A DNA stretch of 49,812 nt, taken from positions 1 to 49,812 of the forward strand of contig CALJHG010000070.1 in NCBI GenBank assembly GCA_938075585.1, written 5' to 3'. The stretch is from an uncultured Gammaproteobacteria bacterium. Lineage in GTDB: Bacteria; Pseudomonadota; Gammaproteobacteria; Ga0077536. A program made the translations under genes and the position numbers. How positions within the stretch are numbered: the first letter of the stretch is position 1; every line of letters begins with the position of its first letter. Positions 9,705-19,516 of this stretch are shown here, piece by piece. Below the pieces are notes generated by a model. It saw only the letters and a list, made by a program, of their open reading frames with translations, was not told where the DNA came from and did not search any database.

Positions 9705-10595
9705 ATGTCAATTATTCAAGGTAGTATTGTCGCGATTGTGACGCCTATGAAGAGCGGATCTGGGGCTGAGACAGCCTTAGACTTTGATAGGTTGGATACG
9801 TTATTAGATTTTCATTTCGATAGTGGTACCCAAGGCATCGTAGTAGCGGGCACCACAGGAGAGTCAGCCACTCTTAGCGAAGCCGAACACTGTGAGTTGA
9901 TTGAATACGTCGCCGGCCGAGTAAATGGTAGAGTACCAGTTATCGCTGGAACGGGAGCAAATTCTACTCATGAGGCTATTCGTCTTACCGCTTTCGCTAA
10001 GAAAGCGAATGTCGATGCTTGTTTGCTGGTTACCCCTTACTACAATAAGCCCACTCAAGAAGGACTATTTCTCCATCATAAAGCGATTGCTGAAGCGGTT
10101 GATATTCCTCAGATCCTTTACAATGTTCCTGGGCGAACAGTCTGTGACATGCTTCCGGAGACAGTTGCGCGACTATCCACTATCACTAATATTATTGGTA
10201 TAAAAGAGGCCACGGGCAATATTTCGCGCGTCTCAGAGATTAGAGCTCTATGTGGCTCAGAGTTTTTACTTTTTAGTGGTGATGATGCCACCTCGTGCGA
10301 GTTTATGCTTCATGGTGGAAACGGCGTTATTTCAGTAACAGCAAATGTTTGTCCCCGGAAAATGTTTGAGATGTGCTCGGCGGCATTAACTAATGATAGG
10401 GCCTCCGCTATGAATATAGATTCAAATTTGCAATTGTTGCACCAGAATTTGTTTGTTGAGGCCAACCCTATACCTGTTAAGTGGGCTTTAGGTGAAATGG
10501 GACTTCTCGATGACGGGATCAGATTACCACTGACATGGCTATCGCCGGATAAAGAACAAATTGTAAAAGAAGCTATGCGTCATTCTGGTCTATAA
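9705..10595 (+). CDS. dapA: 4-hydroxy-tetrahydrodipicolinate synthase
   Basis: GTTGESATLSEAEH, VIAGTGANSTHEAI, TPYYNKPTQEGLF, LYNVPGRT, IGIKEATG motifs. Confidence 0.96.
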   Translation: MSIIQGSIVAIVTPMKSGSGAETALDFDRLDTLLDFHFDSGTQGIVVAGTTGESATLSEAEHCELIEYVAGRVNGRVPVIAGTGANSTHEAIRLTAFAKKANVDACLLVTPYYNKPTQEGLFLHHKAIAEAVDIPQILYNVPGRTVCDMLPETVARLSTITNIIGIKEATGNISRVSEIRALCGSEFLLFSGDDATSCEFMLHGGNGVISVTANVCPRKMFEMCSAALTNDRASAMNIDSNLQLLHQNLFVEANPIPVKWALGEMGLLDDGIRLPLTWLSPDKEQIVKEAMRHSGL

Positions 10596-10655
10596 TTTAG
10601 ATAGGAATTTTAAGAAAATTTACTGCTCCAAATTATTAAATAAGGAATTTATTGT

Positions 10656-11777
10656 ATGTATAGATCACCGCTCCTAATAATCATGTTGGCCTTATCCGTA
10701 GGTGGTTGCAGCAAAGTCCTGAAGAGTTTGGATCATGTTCGTACTGACACAAAAAATAAATATGAAAAAGCTGAAACAATGCCAGATTTGGAAATTCCTC
10801 CTGGCTTAAGCACCGAAGCGATAAGAGATCGTATGGTAATTCCCGAGGGTGGAGAATCTGCGAAGTTTTCTACTTACCAAGATCGGCGCGCGGAGGTTGA
10901 TATTGATTCCGAAGATGAAGGGGTGACTAAGGTAAATCGTGGCGGATCTAAATTATTAGAAAATGAACATGTTTTAAGTCTCCCATACGATATCTTTGAA
11001 CAATGGCCAGTCATGGAACTTTTTATTGAGTCTAAAGGATATGGATTAGAATTAAATGATGTTGATTTGGGAATCATTGAAACTAGTTGGATTGAAAAAT
11101 CGAGAATTGCGCGTAACAAATTTAAAATTTTTGCCGAGAATGATCAAAACACGCAAGAGTCACTAATATACATTTCGATTGAGAATCAGGAATTATTACC
11201 TAACAGCGAGGGTGTGGCGTGGCAACGAGTAGCGCGCAGTATAGATGAAGAAAAAGCTTTTGTAGTAGAACTTGAAACACGCCTTCTCGATTCGAATCTC
11301 CAAGTATCTGCTATAGATGTCGCTGCTAGCGTGGTAAATAAAGTCGATAAAGTTGACGCTACTCGATCTTCAAGTTCTTCAGCAGAGTTTGTATCACGCG
11401 CTATAGCTAGTGAACTAGTTAGTGTCGGATCGGGTAAATTTTATATGGCTTTATCGTCTAATTATGAATTAGCATGGGAAATGGTAGGAAATATACTAGT
11501 AACCGAGGGCTTTAAATTAAAGCAGGCTGATAAAACTACCGGATTATATTTGATAGAAGTATCGAAAAATCATTCGGGTCAATCAAAAAAAAGTCTGCTA
11601 AAAAAGGCTCAGTTTTGGAGGCGTGATAAAGTTCAAGAATACCAATTAAGCTTGACTGGAGTGGGACAGAAGACGGAAGTAGTTATTCTGGATAGCAATG
11701 GACGATGGTTGACGAGCGGGGACGCGGATAACTTATTGAATAGATTGCACGAGGCGGTGAATCGTAGTCGAATTTAG
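10656..11777 (+). CDS. bamC: Outer membrane protein assembly factor BamC (lipoprotein)
   Basis: Lipoprotein signal ending LSVGGC; PDLEIPPGLS motif near N-terminus; directly after dapA as in many gammaproteobacteria; C-terminal domain ending WLTSGDADNLLNRLHEAV. Confidence 0.88.
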   Translation: MYRSPLLIIMLALSVGGCSKVLKSLDHVRTDTKNKYEKAETMPDLEIPPGLSTEAIRDRMVIPEGGESAKFSTYQDRRAEVDIDSEDEGVTKVNRGGSKLLENEHVLSLPYDIFEQWPVMELFIESKGYGLELNDVDLGIIETSWIEKSRIARNKFKIFAENDQNTQESLIYISIENQELLPNSEGVAWQRVARSIDEEKAFVVELETRLLDSNLQVSAIDVAASVVNKVDKVDATRSSSSSAEFVSRAIASELVSVGSGKFYMALSSNYELAWEMVGNILVTEGFKLKQADKTTGLYLIEVSKNHSGQSKKSLLKKAQFWRRDKVQEYQLSLTGVGQKTEVVILDSNGRWLTSGDADNLLNRLHEAVNRSRI

Positions 11778-11796
11778 TCTTTCTGGCTAAGATATT

Positions 11797-12564
11797 ATGC
11801 GTTTTGCGACTATGGGTAGTGGTAGTAAAGGCAACGCCACTTTGGTGGATGAGAGCGACTCTGCGTTATTGGTAGACTGTGGATTAAGTTATGCGCGCGT
11901 GCGATCTTTGGCTAGTGAAAAGAACTACGACTTAGATAAGCTTGATGGAATATTCGTAACCCATGAACATAGTGACCACATTGGTGGTGTAAAAAATCTA
12001 TCTAAAGGCCTCAAGATTCCGGTTTACGCGACATCTGGGACTATAGCGGCTTCCGCAAACCGGTTTGACGATGTTTATGACTTAAAAGAAATAGGGCTAG
12101 ATAAGAATATCACCCTAGGCCCGTTTGAGATTACTCCAGTTATCGTACCGCACGACGCTCAGGAACCATGCCAGTTTATTATAACAGCACGTTTCAAGCG
12201 CTTAGGTATATTAACCGATTTGGGTCACGTTACGTCTTATGTTAGAAAAATGTATCAGACTTTAGATGCACTAGTAATAGAGTTTAATCATGATCTCGAT
12301 ATGTTACAGGCTAGTGATTATCGCCAAATTCTCCAGAGAAGAATAAGTGGGCCATACGGACACTTGAGCAATGATCAAGCAGAAGAATTTCTAAGCGGAA
12401 TCAACTACCAAATGATGTCTCATATAGTTGCAGCACATTTAAGTGAGAAGACAAATAGTCCATCTATCGTCCTTGCGTGTCTAGACAGAGTAGTACCGAG
12501 CACTGTTAATACTCATGTGGCAACACAAGTCGATTTCTCTCCATGGTTTGTTATAAGTGAATGA
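11797..12564 (+). CDS. MBL-fold metallo-hydrolase (VicX/YycJ-like)
   Basis: MRFATMGSGSKGNATLV, FVTHEHSDHIGGV, ILTDLGHVT, EFNHD, GHLSN motifs; conserved position after dapA-bamC. Confidence 0.92.
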   Translation: MRFATMGSGSKGNATLVDESDSALLVDCGLSYARVRSLASEKNYDLDKLDGIFVTHEHSDHIGGVKNLSKGLKIPVYATSGTIAASANRFDDVYDLKEIGLDKNITLGPFEITPVIVPHDAQEPCQFIITARFKRLGILTDLGHVTSYVRKMYQTLDALVIEFNHDLDMLQASDYRQILQRRISGPYGHLSNDQAEEFLSGINYQMMSHIVAAHLSEKTNSPSIVLACLDRVVPSTVNTHVATQVDFSPWFVISE

Positions 12565-12581
12565 TGTAGAGAGTATAAAAA

Positions 12582-14000
12582 TTATTGCTTTTTCACGTGT
12601 CGCATTAGACGGCGACGTTTATTTTGTTGCCGTTTCGTAAGCTGATTCTTTCTGCCTGAGTAAGGATTGTCTCCATTTAGGAAAAACAATTTTATCGGAG
12701 TCCCTATTAAGTCCAGCTTAGCCCGAAAAAAATTTTCTAAATATCTTTTGTAACTAACGGGCAGTGTCTCGACTAGGTTTCCATGTATCACTATTTTAGG
12801 GGGATTTTCTCCCCCCATATGAGCGAAGCGAAGTTTGACTCTTCTACCTCTTACCATCGGAGCGGGGTGCGACGTTACAGCATCAAATAGGATATTAGTT
12901 ATATCCTTAGTTTTATGTTTTCTGATAGATGCTTCGTATGATTTATTGATAGATAAAAACAAGCTTCTTAAACCATTACCCTCTAGAGCCGAAATTTTGC
13001 AAACCTCTACAAATGTTGCAAATGTTAGTCTTCTATCTAGCTCTTTGAGACACTCTTCACGACCATCTTCGTCTAAGGCGTCCCATTTGTTTGTAGCAAT
13101 TACCAGCGAACCTCCGTTATCTAAAGTAAGACCTAGAAGATGCAGGTCCTGGTCAGTGATACCCTCTTTAGCGTCAACTACTAACACTATTACATGAGCA
13201 TGTTCTAGCGCTTGCAGACTCTGCATGACGCTGAACTTTTCTGCTACACCTGTCGTCCTCCCTTTACGGCGAATACCTGCAGTATCGATAATAGTGTAGT
13301 TTTGATCACGCCAGGTGAAATCAAAGTCAACGCTGTCTCGAGTGGTTCCCGGGATATCACTTGTGATCATACTATTTTGTCCAGTGATCCGATTTACTAA
13401 GGTAGATTTACCGACATTTGGTCTTCCTATGACTGAAATTTTTATCCTTCCTGAAGTGTTTTCAAGATCTGTGGTTTGATTGAGTGGAGGCCAGTCAAAG
13501 CTGATATCCTCTATTAGAGATGCTATACCTTCACCATGACTAGCGGATATCGGTATGATATTTCCTATTTGAAGTTTACTAAATTCTGCGATGACGAAGT
13601 CTTGATCCAAGCCTTCAGATTTATTTACCGCAATGACAACTCGTTTATTTAAACGCCTAAGACTGTCGGCGAGAATTTCATCGGCAGCGTTTAATCCAGT
13701 TCTTCCATCAACTACGAAGATAATTACATTGCACTCTTTGGCCACTTCCAGTGATTTTTCTGCGGCTATTATTCCAATCTCACTCTCCTCAGAAGAGTCA
13801 ATTCCACCAGTATCTACAACTATATAATCCTTATCACCAATTTTCCCCAGACCTACTTTTGGATCGCGCGTTAGACCAGCGATATCTGCGACTAGGGCCG
13901 AACGTGTTTTTGTAATCCGATTAAATAATGTAGATTTTCCAACGTTCGGACGTCCGACTATAGCTAAGGTTGGCTTTAACGATAGGTTTTGATTTTCCAT
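12582..14000 (-). CDS. der: Ribosome biogenesis GTPase Der (EngA)
   Basis: Two G domains: AIVGRPNVGKSTLFNR and SVIGRPNVGKSTLVNR; DTGGID, DTAGIRRKG, NKWD; KH-like C-terminus. Confidence 0.97.
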   Translation of the reverse strand: MENQNLSLKPTLAIVGRPNVGKSTLFNRITKTRSALVADIAGLTRDPKVGLGKIGDKDYIVVDTGGIDSSEESEIGIIAAEKSLEVAKECNVIIFVVDGRTGLNAADEILADSLRRLNKRVVIAVNKSEGLDQDFVIAEFSKLQIGNIIPISASHGEGIASLIEDISFDWPPLNQTTDLENTSGRIKISVIGRPNVGKSTLVNRITGQNSMITSDIPGTTRDSVDFDFTWRDQNYTIIDTAGIRRKGRTTGVAEKFSVMQSLQALEHAHVIVLVVDAKEGITDQDLHLLGLTLDNGGSLVIATNKWDALDEDGREECLKELDRRLTFATFVEVCKISALEGNGLRSLFLSINKSYEASIRKHKTKDITNILFDAVTSHPAPMVRGRRVKLRFAHMGGENPPKIVIHGNLVETLPVSYKRYLENFFRAKLDLIGTPIKLFFLNGDNPYSGRKNQLTKRQQNKRRRLMRHVKKQ

Positions 14001-14032
14001 AGGGAATAGGCAAGTTGAACGATTATAGGTTT

Positions 14033-15241
14033 TTACTTAAGTCTCATAGTGACAACTCGGCCATTTGATGAGTACGATATTAGAGAATCAGCAGCCCTTA
14101 AGGATCTAGTAATAATTCGACTCTTCGCCAGTCTCGATTTATATACAAATTCACCGGTTTGACCATTCATCCAGAGCGTATATCCTTCCGAGTCACAGAC
14201 TACAACGTACCCGTTATAGTACGCAGGTGCAGTAGGGTAGCGTTCTTTTAGTTCATCTTTTTTCCACACAGATGCTCCAGTTTCAGCATTAAGCGCCCAG
14301 ATAGAACCTTCTTCATCTGTTACGTAGACATATCTACCCCCTACAGTTATCCCGGCGTAAGAAGAGATTTCTCGAGTCCATAGAATCCGTCCATCGATAC
14401 TTGATATTGCTGAAACTCCTCCATGAAAGCTCGCAACAAAGATTGTATCCTTCTGGACAATAGGTGCAGAGTCCACGTCGACCATTCTGTCTAAGTCAGA
14501 TCTACCACTTGGTATAGCCAAAGGACTATCCCATAAGCTTTGGCCTGATTTCAGATCTAGTGCGACAAATCTACCATTGTCGAAACCAGCAAATACTCTG
14601 TCGCCACTTATAACCGGTGGAGCATTTCCTCTCAAAGTGAGGGATGGTACTGTACGATCGTAATTCCAAATTTCCTTTCCCGTCGCGGAGTCAAGACCAA
14701 AGATGTTACCATCGCCTGTTCTTACCACCGTGATTTGATTAAACGCGGTTGGGGCTGATAGTATTTCGCTCGAGACCTTAGCGACCCATTTTAGGTTGCC
14801 GGTTAGAGCGTCTCTGGCTATCACACGACCATCTCCGGTGCCAATTAGTACCATTCCATCTCCGCCACCAGCGCCGCTAGTATAATTTACATTCTTGTCG
14901 TGGATTTGCCAGACAGGCTCTCCGGTAGACATGTCAGTAGCAATTAATTTACCGTACTGATCAGCTACGAATAGATAACCTCCAATGACAGCAGGAGTTA
15001 ATTTTAAATATAGATTTTCTGCGCCTTTTCCTATTCGCTTAGACCAGATTTCTTCTACAGATATTTTCGACTTATAAGAGTCGCTCAGTATTCCGTTATC
15101 TTCGATTTCTGCGCTTTCTCGGTTAATGAAGCTGCTGAGGGATTGTGAGTCTCTGAATTTCGTAAAGCTGTAGTCACTACAACTAGTTAGCACGCATGCA
15201 ATTATCAGCACCCCAGTTACTTTGCGGATAGAAAAAATCAT
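14033..15241 (-). CDS. bamB: Outer membrane protein assembly factor BamB
   Basis: Lipobox LTSC; repeated PQQ-like beta-propeller blades (GEPVWQ, GNLKWVAKVSSEI, GKEIWNYDR, GQSLWDSPLAIPSGRSDLDRMVDVDSAPIV). Confidence 0.93.
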   Translation of the reverse strand: MIFSIRKVTGVLIIACVLTSCSDYSFTKFRDSQSLSSFINRESAEIEDNGILSDSYKSKISVEEIWSKRIGKGAENLYLKLTPAVIGGYLFVADQYGKLIATDMSTGEPVWQIHDKNVNYTSGAGGGDGMVLIGTGDGRVIARDALTGNLKWVAKVSSEILSAPTAFNQITVVRTGDGNIFGLDSATGKEIWNYDRTVPSLTLRGNAPPVISGDRVFAGFDNGRFVALDLKSGQSLWDSPLAIPSGRSDLDRMVDVDSAPIVQKDTIFVASFHGGVSAISSIDGRILWTREISSYAGITVGGRYVYVTDEEGSIWALNAETGASVWKKDELKERYPTAPAYYNGYVVVCDSEGYTLWMNGQTGEFVYKSRLAKSRIITRSLRAADSLISYSSNGRVVTMRLK

Positions 15242-15885
15242 TCATTGTCCTTTGTATTTATATTCTCCAACATATTGATTTTAAGGAGCAGGTTGCGCGT
15301 GTCTTGGTCAGTTTCTTGGTAGTTTGTCAGTGCGTCTTTGTAGGCTTCACTGGCAGCTGTGAGATCGCCTTGTTTCTGATAGATGTCTCCTAATAATTCA
15401 AGAGATCCATCAGATAGTTTGATGTTAGAGTTCAGCAGAACTAATCTAGCATCCTCCGTATTATTTTCTTGTAGTAAAATTTTCGCCAATCGCTCGCGAG
15501 CTAGTGTATCTAGGCCCATTTCTTCGCCTTCGACAATAACTTGATTGAGTAATTTTTTGGCATAAGAAGTATCCCCACCTTCGAATTTAATTTTTGCGAG
15601 TAACAGTTTAGATAGGGTCGCATAATTAGAACTTTTATCGAATTCTATGATCGCATTGGCTAGAGACTCGGCGTCGTCGAAGCGACTTTCGTTAAATGCC
15701 ATGAGTAACTGTGAGTAGTTGATTGATAGATTCTCGGCCTTTTGATTTTTTATAGATGACCAATATGTGAAGCCACCAAATGATCCAATCGCTAGAGTAA
15801 CTGACATCATCACGGCAATACCGTTTTTGACCCACCATTGCTTGATTTTGTTCGACAGTTCTTCGTCAGTTGTATAGTCATTCAA
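15238..15885 (-). CDS. yfgM: YfgM-like tetratricopeptide/ancillary Sec chaperone
   Basis: N-terminal TTDEELSNKIKQWWVKNG, single TM, TPR-like helices; located between bamB and hisS. Confidence 0.85.
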   Translation of the reverse strand: MNDYTTDEELSNKIKQWWVKNGIAVMMSVTLAIGSFGGFTYWSSIKNQKAENLSINYSQLLMAFNESRFDDAESLANAIIEFDKSSNYATLSKLLLAKIKFEGGDTSYAKKLLNQVIVEGEEMGLDTLARERLAKILLQENNTEDARLVLLNSNIKLSDGSLELLGDIYQKQGDLTAASEAYKDALTNYQETDQDTRNLLLKINMLENINTKDNE

Positions 15886-15957
15886 TTTGTTAGCCCTTCT
15901 TCAGTACATATCTAAGAATATCGCTTTAAATTATAGCGTGGTTAGCTCGCCAAAGTA

Positions 15958-17238
15958 CTAGCCATTTGTAACCAGCATTTCATTGAGAATTTCTTTGAGT
16001 TCGTGTTCGGAACACATGATTTGTTGCTTATTTGTTTGAAGCGGCTTAACAGTTACTTTTTTGGCAACAGCCTCATCGGCGCCGATTAAAATAGCTATAC
16101 GTGCGCCTGTACGATCTGCTTTTTTCATGCGAGCCTTAAGTTTACCACTGCTGACATGAAGTATCGTTTTTAAAGCGGGAATATGTGAGCGCAAGTATTC
16201 TGCAGTTTGAATTGCCAGAAGCTCATAGTTATCATCGGTTGCCATAACGTAAATATCTGGGCTTTGCGGTGAGAGTGTAATTTGCTGCACTTTTCTAAGT
16301 TCTATTATTCGTTCAAGACCCATAGCGCATCCAGTCGCATGCGATGCCTTACCACCCATAGTTCCTACCAGGCTGTCGTATCGACCTCCCGCGCAGATAG
16401 CACTTTGGGCGCCTAGCTCTTCGGTGACCCATTCGAAAACTGTTTTATTGTAATAGTCTAGCCCCCTAACAAGTCGTGGGTTTATTGTGTATTTTATGTT
16501 GTTTGCACTAAGTATTTTCGTGAAGGCTATAAAGTGATTTTTTGAGTCATCGTCAAGATAATCTGATAACGAAGGAGCCTCGGAAATAAGCTCTTGAAGG
16601 TCTGGATTCTTACTGTCTAGTATCCTTAAGGGATTAGAGTTCAATCGAGCTAGACTTGGCTCGTCTAAAAGCTTTTTAAAGGGACTGAAGTAGTTTACTA
16701 ATGCCGTTCTATAGTTAGCACGGGATTCTTCATTTCCCAGAGAGTTGACCTCCAAGCGGAGATTTGTAATGCTTAGCGAATCCCAAAGTCTGCGAGTTAG
16801 CATAATTAGCTCAGCATCGCTTTGTGGCGACCCTGCGCCGAATACTTCTATCCCCACTTGGTGAAATTGTCGCAACCTTCCTCGCTGCGGTCTTTCATGC
16901 CGAAACATAGGCCCCAGATACCAAAGGCGTTGCGGTACATTCTGTAGAAGACTATTTTGTAGAACCGCTCTAACACAACTTGCGGTTCCTTCGGGTCTCA
17001 GGGTTAAGCTATCTCCGTTTCGATCCTCAAATGAGTACATTTCTTTTTGTACAATATCTGTCTGTTCACCAATGGATCTATGGAAAACACTGGTTTGCTC
17101 CAATATGGGTAGTCGGATTTCATGATACCCGTAGCATTGAAGTACCGATAGGATATGCCCCTCAACTGCCCGCCATTCAGGAGTATCAGTCGGCAACGTA
17201 TCGTTCATTCCTCTAATTGATTTCGCTAAATTCGCCAA
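15958..17238 (-). CDS. hisS: Histidine--tRNA ligase
   Basis: IRGMNDTLPTDTPEW, TLRPEGTASCVRA, RHERPQRGRLRQFHQVGIEVFG, GLDYYNKTVFEW, CAGGRYDSLV motifs. Confidence 0.97.
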   Translation of the reverse strand: MANLAKSIRGMNDTLPTDTPEWRAVEGHILSVLQCYGYHEIRLPILEQTSVFHRSIGEQTDIVQKEMYSFEDRNGDSLTLRPEGTASCVRAVLQNSLLQNVPQRLWYLGPMFRHERPQRGRLRQFHQVGIEVFGAGSPQSDAELIMLTRRLWDSLSITNLRLEVNSLGNEESRANYRTALVNYFSPFKKLLDEPSLARLNSNPLRILDSKNPDLQELISEAPSLSDYLDDDSKNHFIAFTKILSANNIKYTINPRLVRGLDYYNKTVFEWVTEELGAQSAICAGGRYDSLVGTMGGKASHATGCAMGLERIIELRKVQQITLSPQSPDIYVMATDDNYELLAIQTAEYLRSHIPALKTILHVSSGKLKARMKKADRTGARIAILIGADEAVAKKVTVKPLQTNKQQIMCSEHELKEILNEMLVTNG

Positions 17239-17310
17239 GGCAACCTCTTTCGTTTTATAGTCCTTGAATCACAGTATTTTAGGTAAAAAGTGGCAAGAGT
17301 ATTGTTAGAT

Positions 17311-18390
17311 TTAATGGGTATTCTGAATATTTTTTCGTCTCTTCTCAACTTGCCCCACTAGCTGGCCGCATGCAGCATCGATATCGCTACCCCGTGTTTT
17401 CCGAGTGATGGTCATAATCCCCGCTTTATATAGCTTATCACGGAAAAGATTTATGTCTCTTTCTTCCGAACGCTCAAACGCGCTGTTTTTATAAGGATTA
17501 AATGGTATCAGATTGACTTTAGCCGGAATTCCATCCAGTAGCTTGATCAAAACTGACGCTTCTTTGACAGAGTCATTCACGTCTTTAAGCATTACATACT
17601 CAAATGTGATGTGACTGTCATTGGTTGCCCTGCTGTAATTTTTACAAGCATTAAGCAGTTTTTCGATGGGATATTTTTTGTTCAGAGGGACAAGCTTATC
17701 TCTCAAGTAGTTGTTCGTCGCATGCAAAGATATCGCTAGACTAACTGGACATGCTTTCGCTAATTTATCTATCCTTGGCACAATTCCAGCAGTGCTAAGA
17801 GTTATTCTTCTTTTCCCCAAATTATAGGCGTTATTGTCCATCATTAGCTTCATAGCCATGACAGCATTATTAAAATTAAGCAGGGGCTCACCCATTCCCA
17901 TCATTACAACGTTAGTTATTGACCGTTTTGTATTAGGTGATTCATCTAATTTCTTTGATGCTAGCCAGACTTGTCCAATGATTTCGCTTACTGACAAATT
18001 TCGATTAAATCCTTGGGTAGCAGTAGCACAAAATTGACAATTAAGAGGACAACCTACTTGTGAGGACACACATAAAGTCCCGCGAGAACCTTCAGGGATA
18101 TATACCGTTTCCACACTATTTATCGGGTCAATATTTATTAGCCATTTCCGAGTGCCATCTTCAGAAATTTGCTCAGCGCCTAGACTAGGTATTCGAATTT
18201 CAGTCTCTTGGCTCAATTGCTCTCTCAGCTTTTTACTTAGATTAGTCATCTCCCCAAAGTTGGTAATACCGTGTTGGTGAATCCATTTCACTATTTGCGT
18301 AGCACGAAAGCTGGTCTCACCAAGCTCACTAAAGTAGCCGGCTAAACCTTGTACGTCATAATTCATCAAGTTTATGGGTGCTTTTTCCAT
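17311..18390 (-). CDS. rlmN: Dual-specificity 23S rRNA/tRNA methyltransferase RlmN
   Basis: CVSSQVGCPLNCQFCATATQGFNRNL radical-SAM CxxxCxxC, GMGEPLLNF, ISLHATNNYLRDKLVPLN, ITRKTRGSDIDAACGQL. Confidence 0.96.
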   Translation of the reverse strand: MEKAPINLMNYDVQGLAGYFSELGETSFRATQIVKWIHQHGITNFGEMTNLSKKLREQLSQETEIRIPSLGAEQISEDGTRKWLINIDPINSVETVYIPEGSRGTLCVSSQVGCPLNCQFCATATQGFNRNLSVSEIIGQVWLASKKLDESPNTKRSITNVVMMGMGEPLLNFNNAVMAMKLMMDNNAYNLGKRRITLSTAGIVPRIDKLAKACPVSLAISLHATNNYLRDKLVPLNKKYPIEKLLNACKNYSRATNDSHITFEYVMLKDVNDSVKEASVLIKLLDGIPAKVNLIPFNPYKNSAFERSEERDINLFRDKLYKAGIMTITRKTRGSDIDAACGQLVGQVEKRRKNIQNTH

Positions 18391-18399
18391 TTTGATTGG

Positions 18400-18828
18400 T
18401 CAAATAGTGCTGTATATGTCTTTCTTATCGAAAAAAAAGGCAATTTCTTTTTCTGCAGTTTCGGGTGCATCTGAACCATGCACCGCATTTTCAGTCATAC
18501 TATGGGCGAATTCAGCTCTTATTGTTCCTGGGGCAGCCTCTGCCGGGTTCGTAGCACCCATAATTTCTCGATTCTTTTGGATTGCATTTTCACCTTCAAG
18601 AACTTGTGCCAGTATCGGGCCTTTGGTCATAAAGCTGATCAACTCTTCAAAAAACGGCTTGCCTTGATGCACGCCGTAGAAATCCTTAGCTTGATTTTCG
18701 GTGAGGCGTACCATTTTCGCAGCCACCACTTTTAACCCACCTTCTTCGAATTTATTTATTATTCCGCCGATCTGATTTGCGGCGACTGAGCTTGGCTTTA
18801 TAAGTGATAGTGTTTGTTCTTGGGGCAT
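18400..18828 (-). CDS. ndk: Nucleoside diphosphate kinase
   Basis: [81 protein letters not shown]. Confidence 0.97.
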   Translation of the reverse strand: MPQEQTLSLIKPSSVAANQIGGIINKFEEGGLKVVAAKMVRLTENQAKDFYGVHQGKPFFEELISFMTKGPILAQVLEGENAIQKNREIMGATNPAEAAPGTIRAEFAHSMTENAVHGSDAPETAEKEIAFFFDKKDIYSTI

Positions 18829-18945
18829 TATTAGAAAGTCTCCGTAAAATTATTCTTAAAAGAATTAAAAATGGAGCGGCATTATACCTGCAATCACTCT
18901 TAACATGATAGCCTTCCTACGTGGCGATGAAATCGTGTGATATGC

Positions 18946-19512
18946 TCAGTAGAGACCAGTTTCAAGTCTAGCCGCCTCGGACATCATTTCCTGATTCCAA
19001 GGAGGGTCGAATACTAGTTCAACGTCAACTGACGATATATTTGGTATCTGGCTAACTTTTGATATGACGTCTTCGACTAGGAAAGGACCCATCCCACAGC
19101 CAGGCGCTGTTAACGTTAAATCTATTTCTACTCGGTTTCCTGTATCTTCATAGACTATATCGCAGCGATAAATTAGTCCCAGTTCAACTATATTGATCGG
19201 GATTTCGGGGTCATAGCATGTACTAAGCTGCTCCCAGATTAGCTCATCATCAATTAGGGGCGAGTTAAGTGCGGTCTCGAATCTGATATCTTTTTCCGCT
19301 GCTTCCATTCCTAATGCAGAGATATCTGCTTCATTTATCCTAGCTAAGTTTCCCATAACGTTAACTGTTACTGATCCACCAAGTGCTTGTGTGATGAATA
19401 CTTCTGTACCCTTCTCTAAATCGATGGTTATTCCTTGAGGGATCATTACGGCTTCGCACGCATGCAATAGTTTGATAGGTTCCCGAAAGTCTTGCCCCTT
19501 GATTCCAGTCAT
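18946..19512 (-). CDS. sufT: Fe-S assembly-associated protein SufT (DUF59/MIP18 domain)
   Basis: PQGITIDLEKGTEVFITQALGGSVTVNV followed by a DUF59 domain (LSTCYDPEIPINIVELGLIYR, LTLTAPGCGMGPFLVEDV). Confidence 0.9.
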   Translation of the reverse strand: MTGIKGQDFREPIKLLHACEAVMIPQGITIDLEKGTEVFITQALGGSVTVNVMGNLARINEADISALGMEAAEKDIRFETALNSPLIDDELIWEQLSTCYDPEIPINIVELGLIYRCDIVYEDTGNRVEIDLTLTAPGCGMGPFLVEDVISKVSQIPNISSVDVELVFDPPWNQEMMSEAARLETGLY

Positions 19513-19516
19513 AATT

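Noticed and set aside
12835-13197. 120-aa plus-strand ORF opposite der
   Set aside because: Fully within der on the other strand; no supporting motif or ribosome-binding context.
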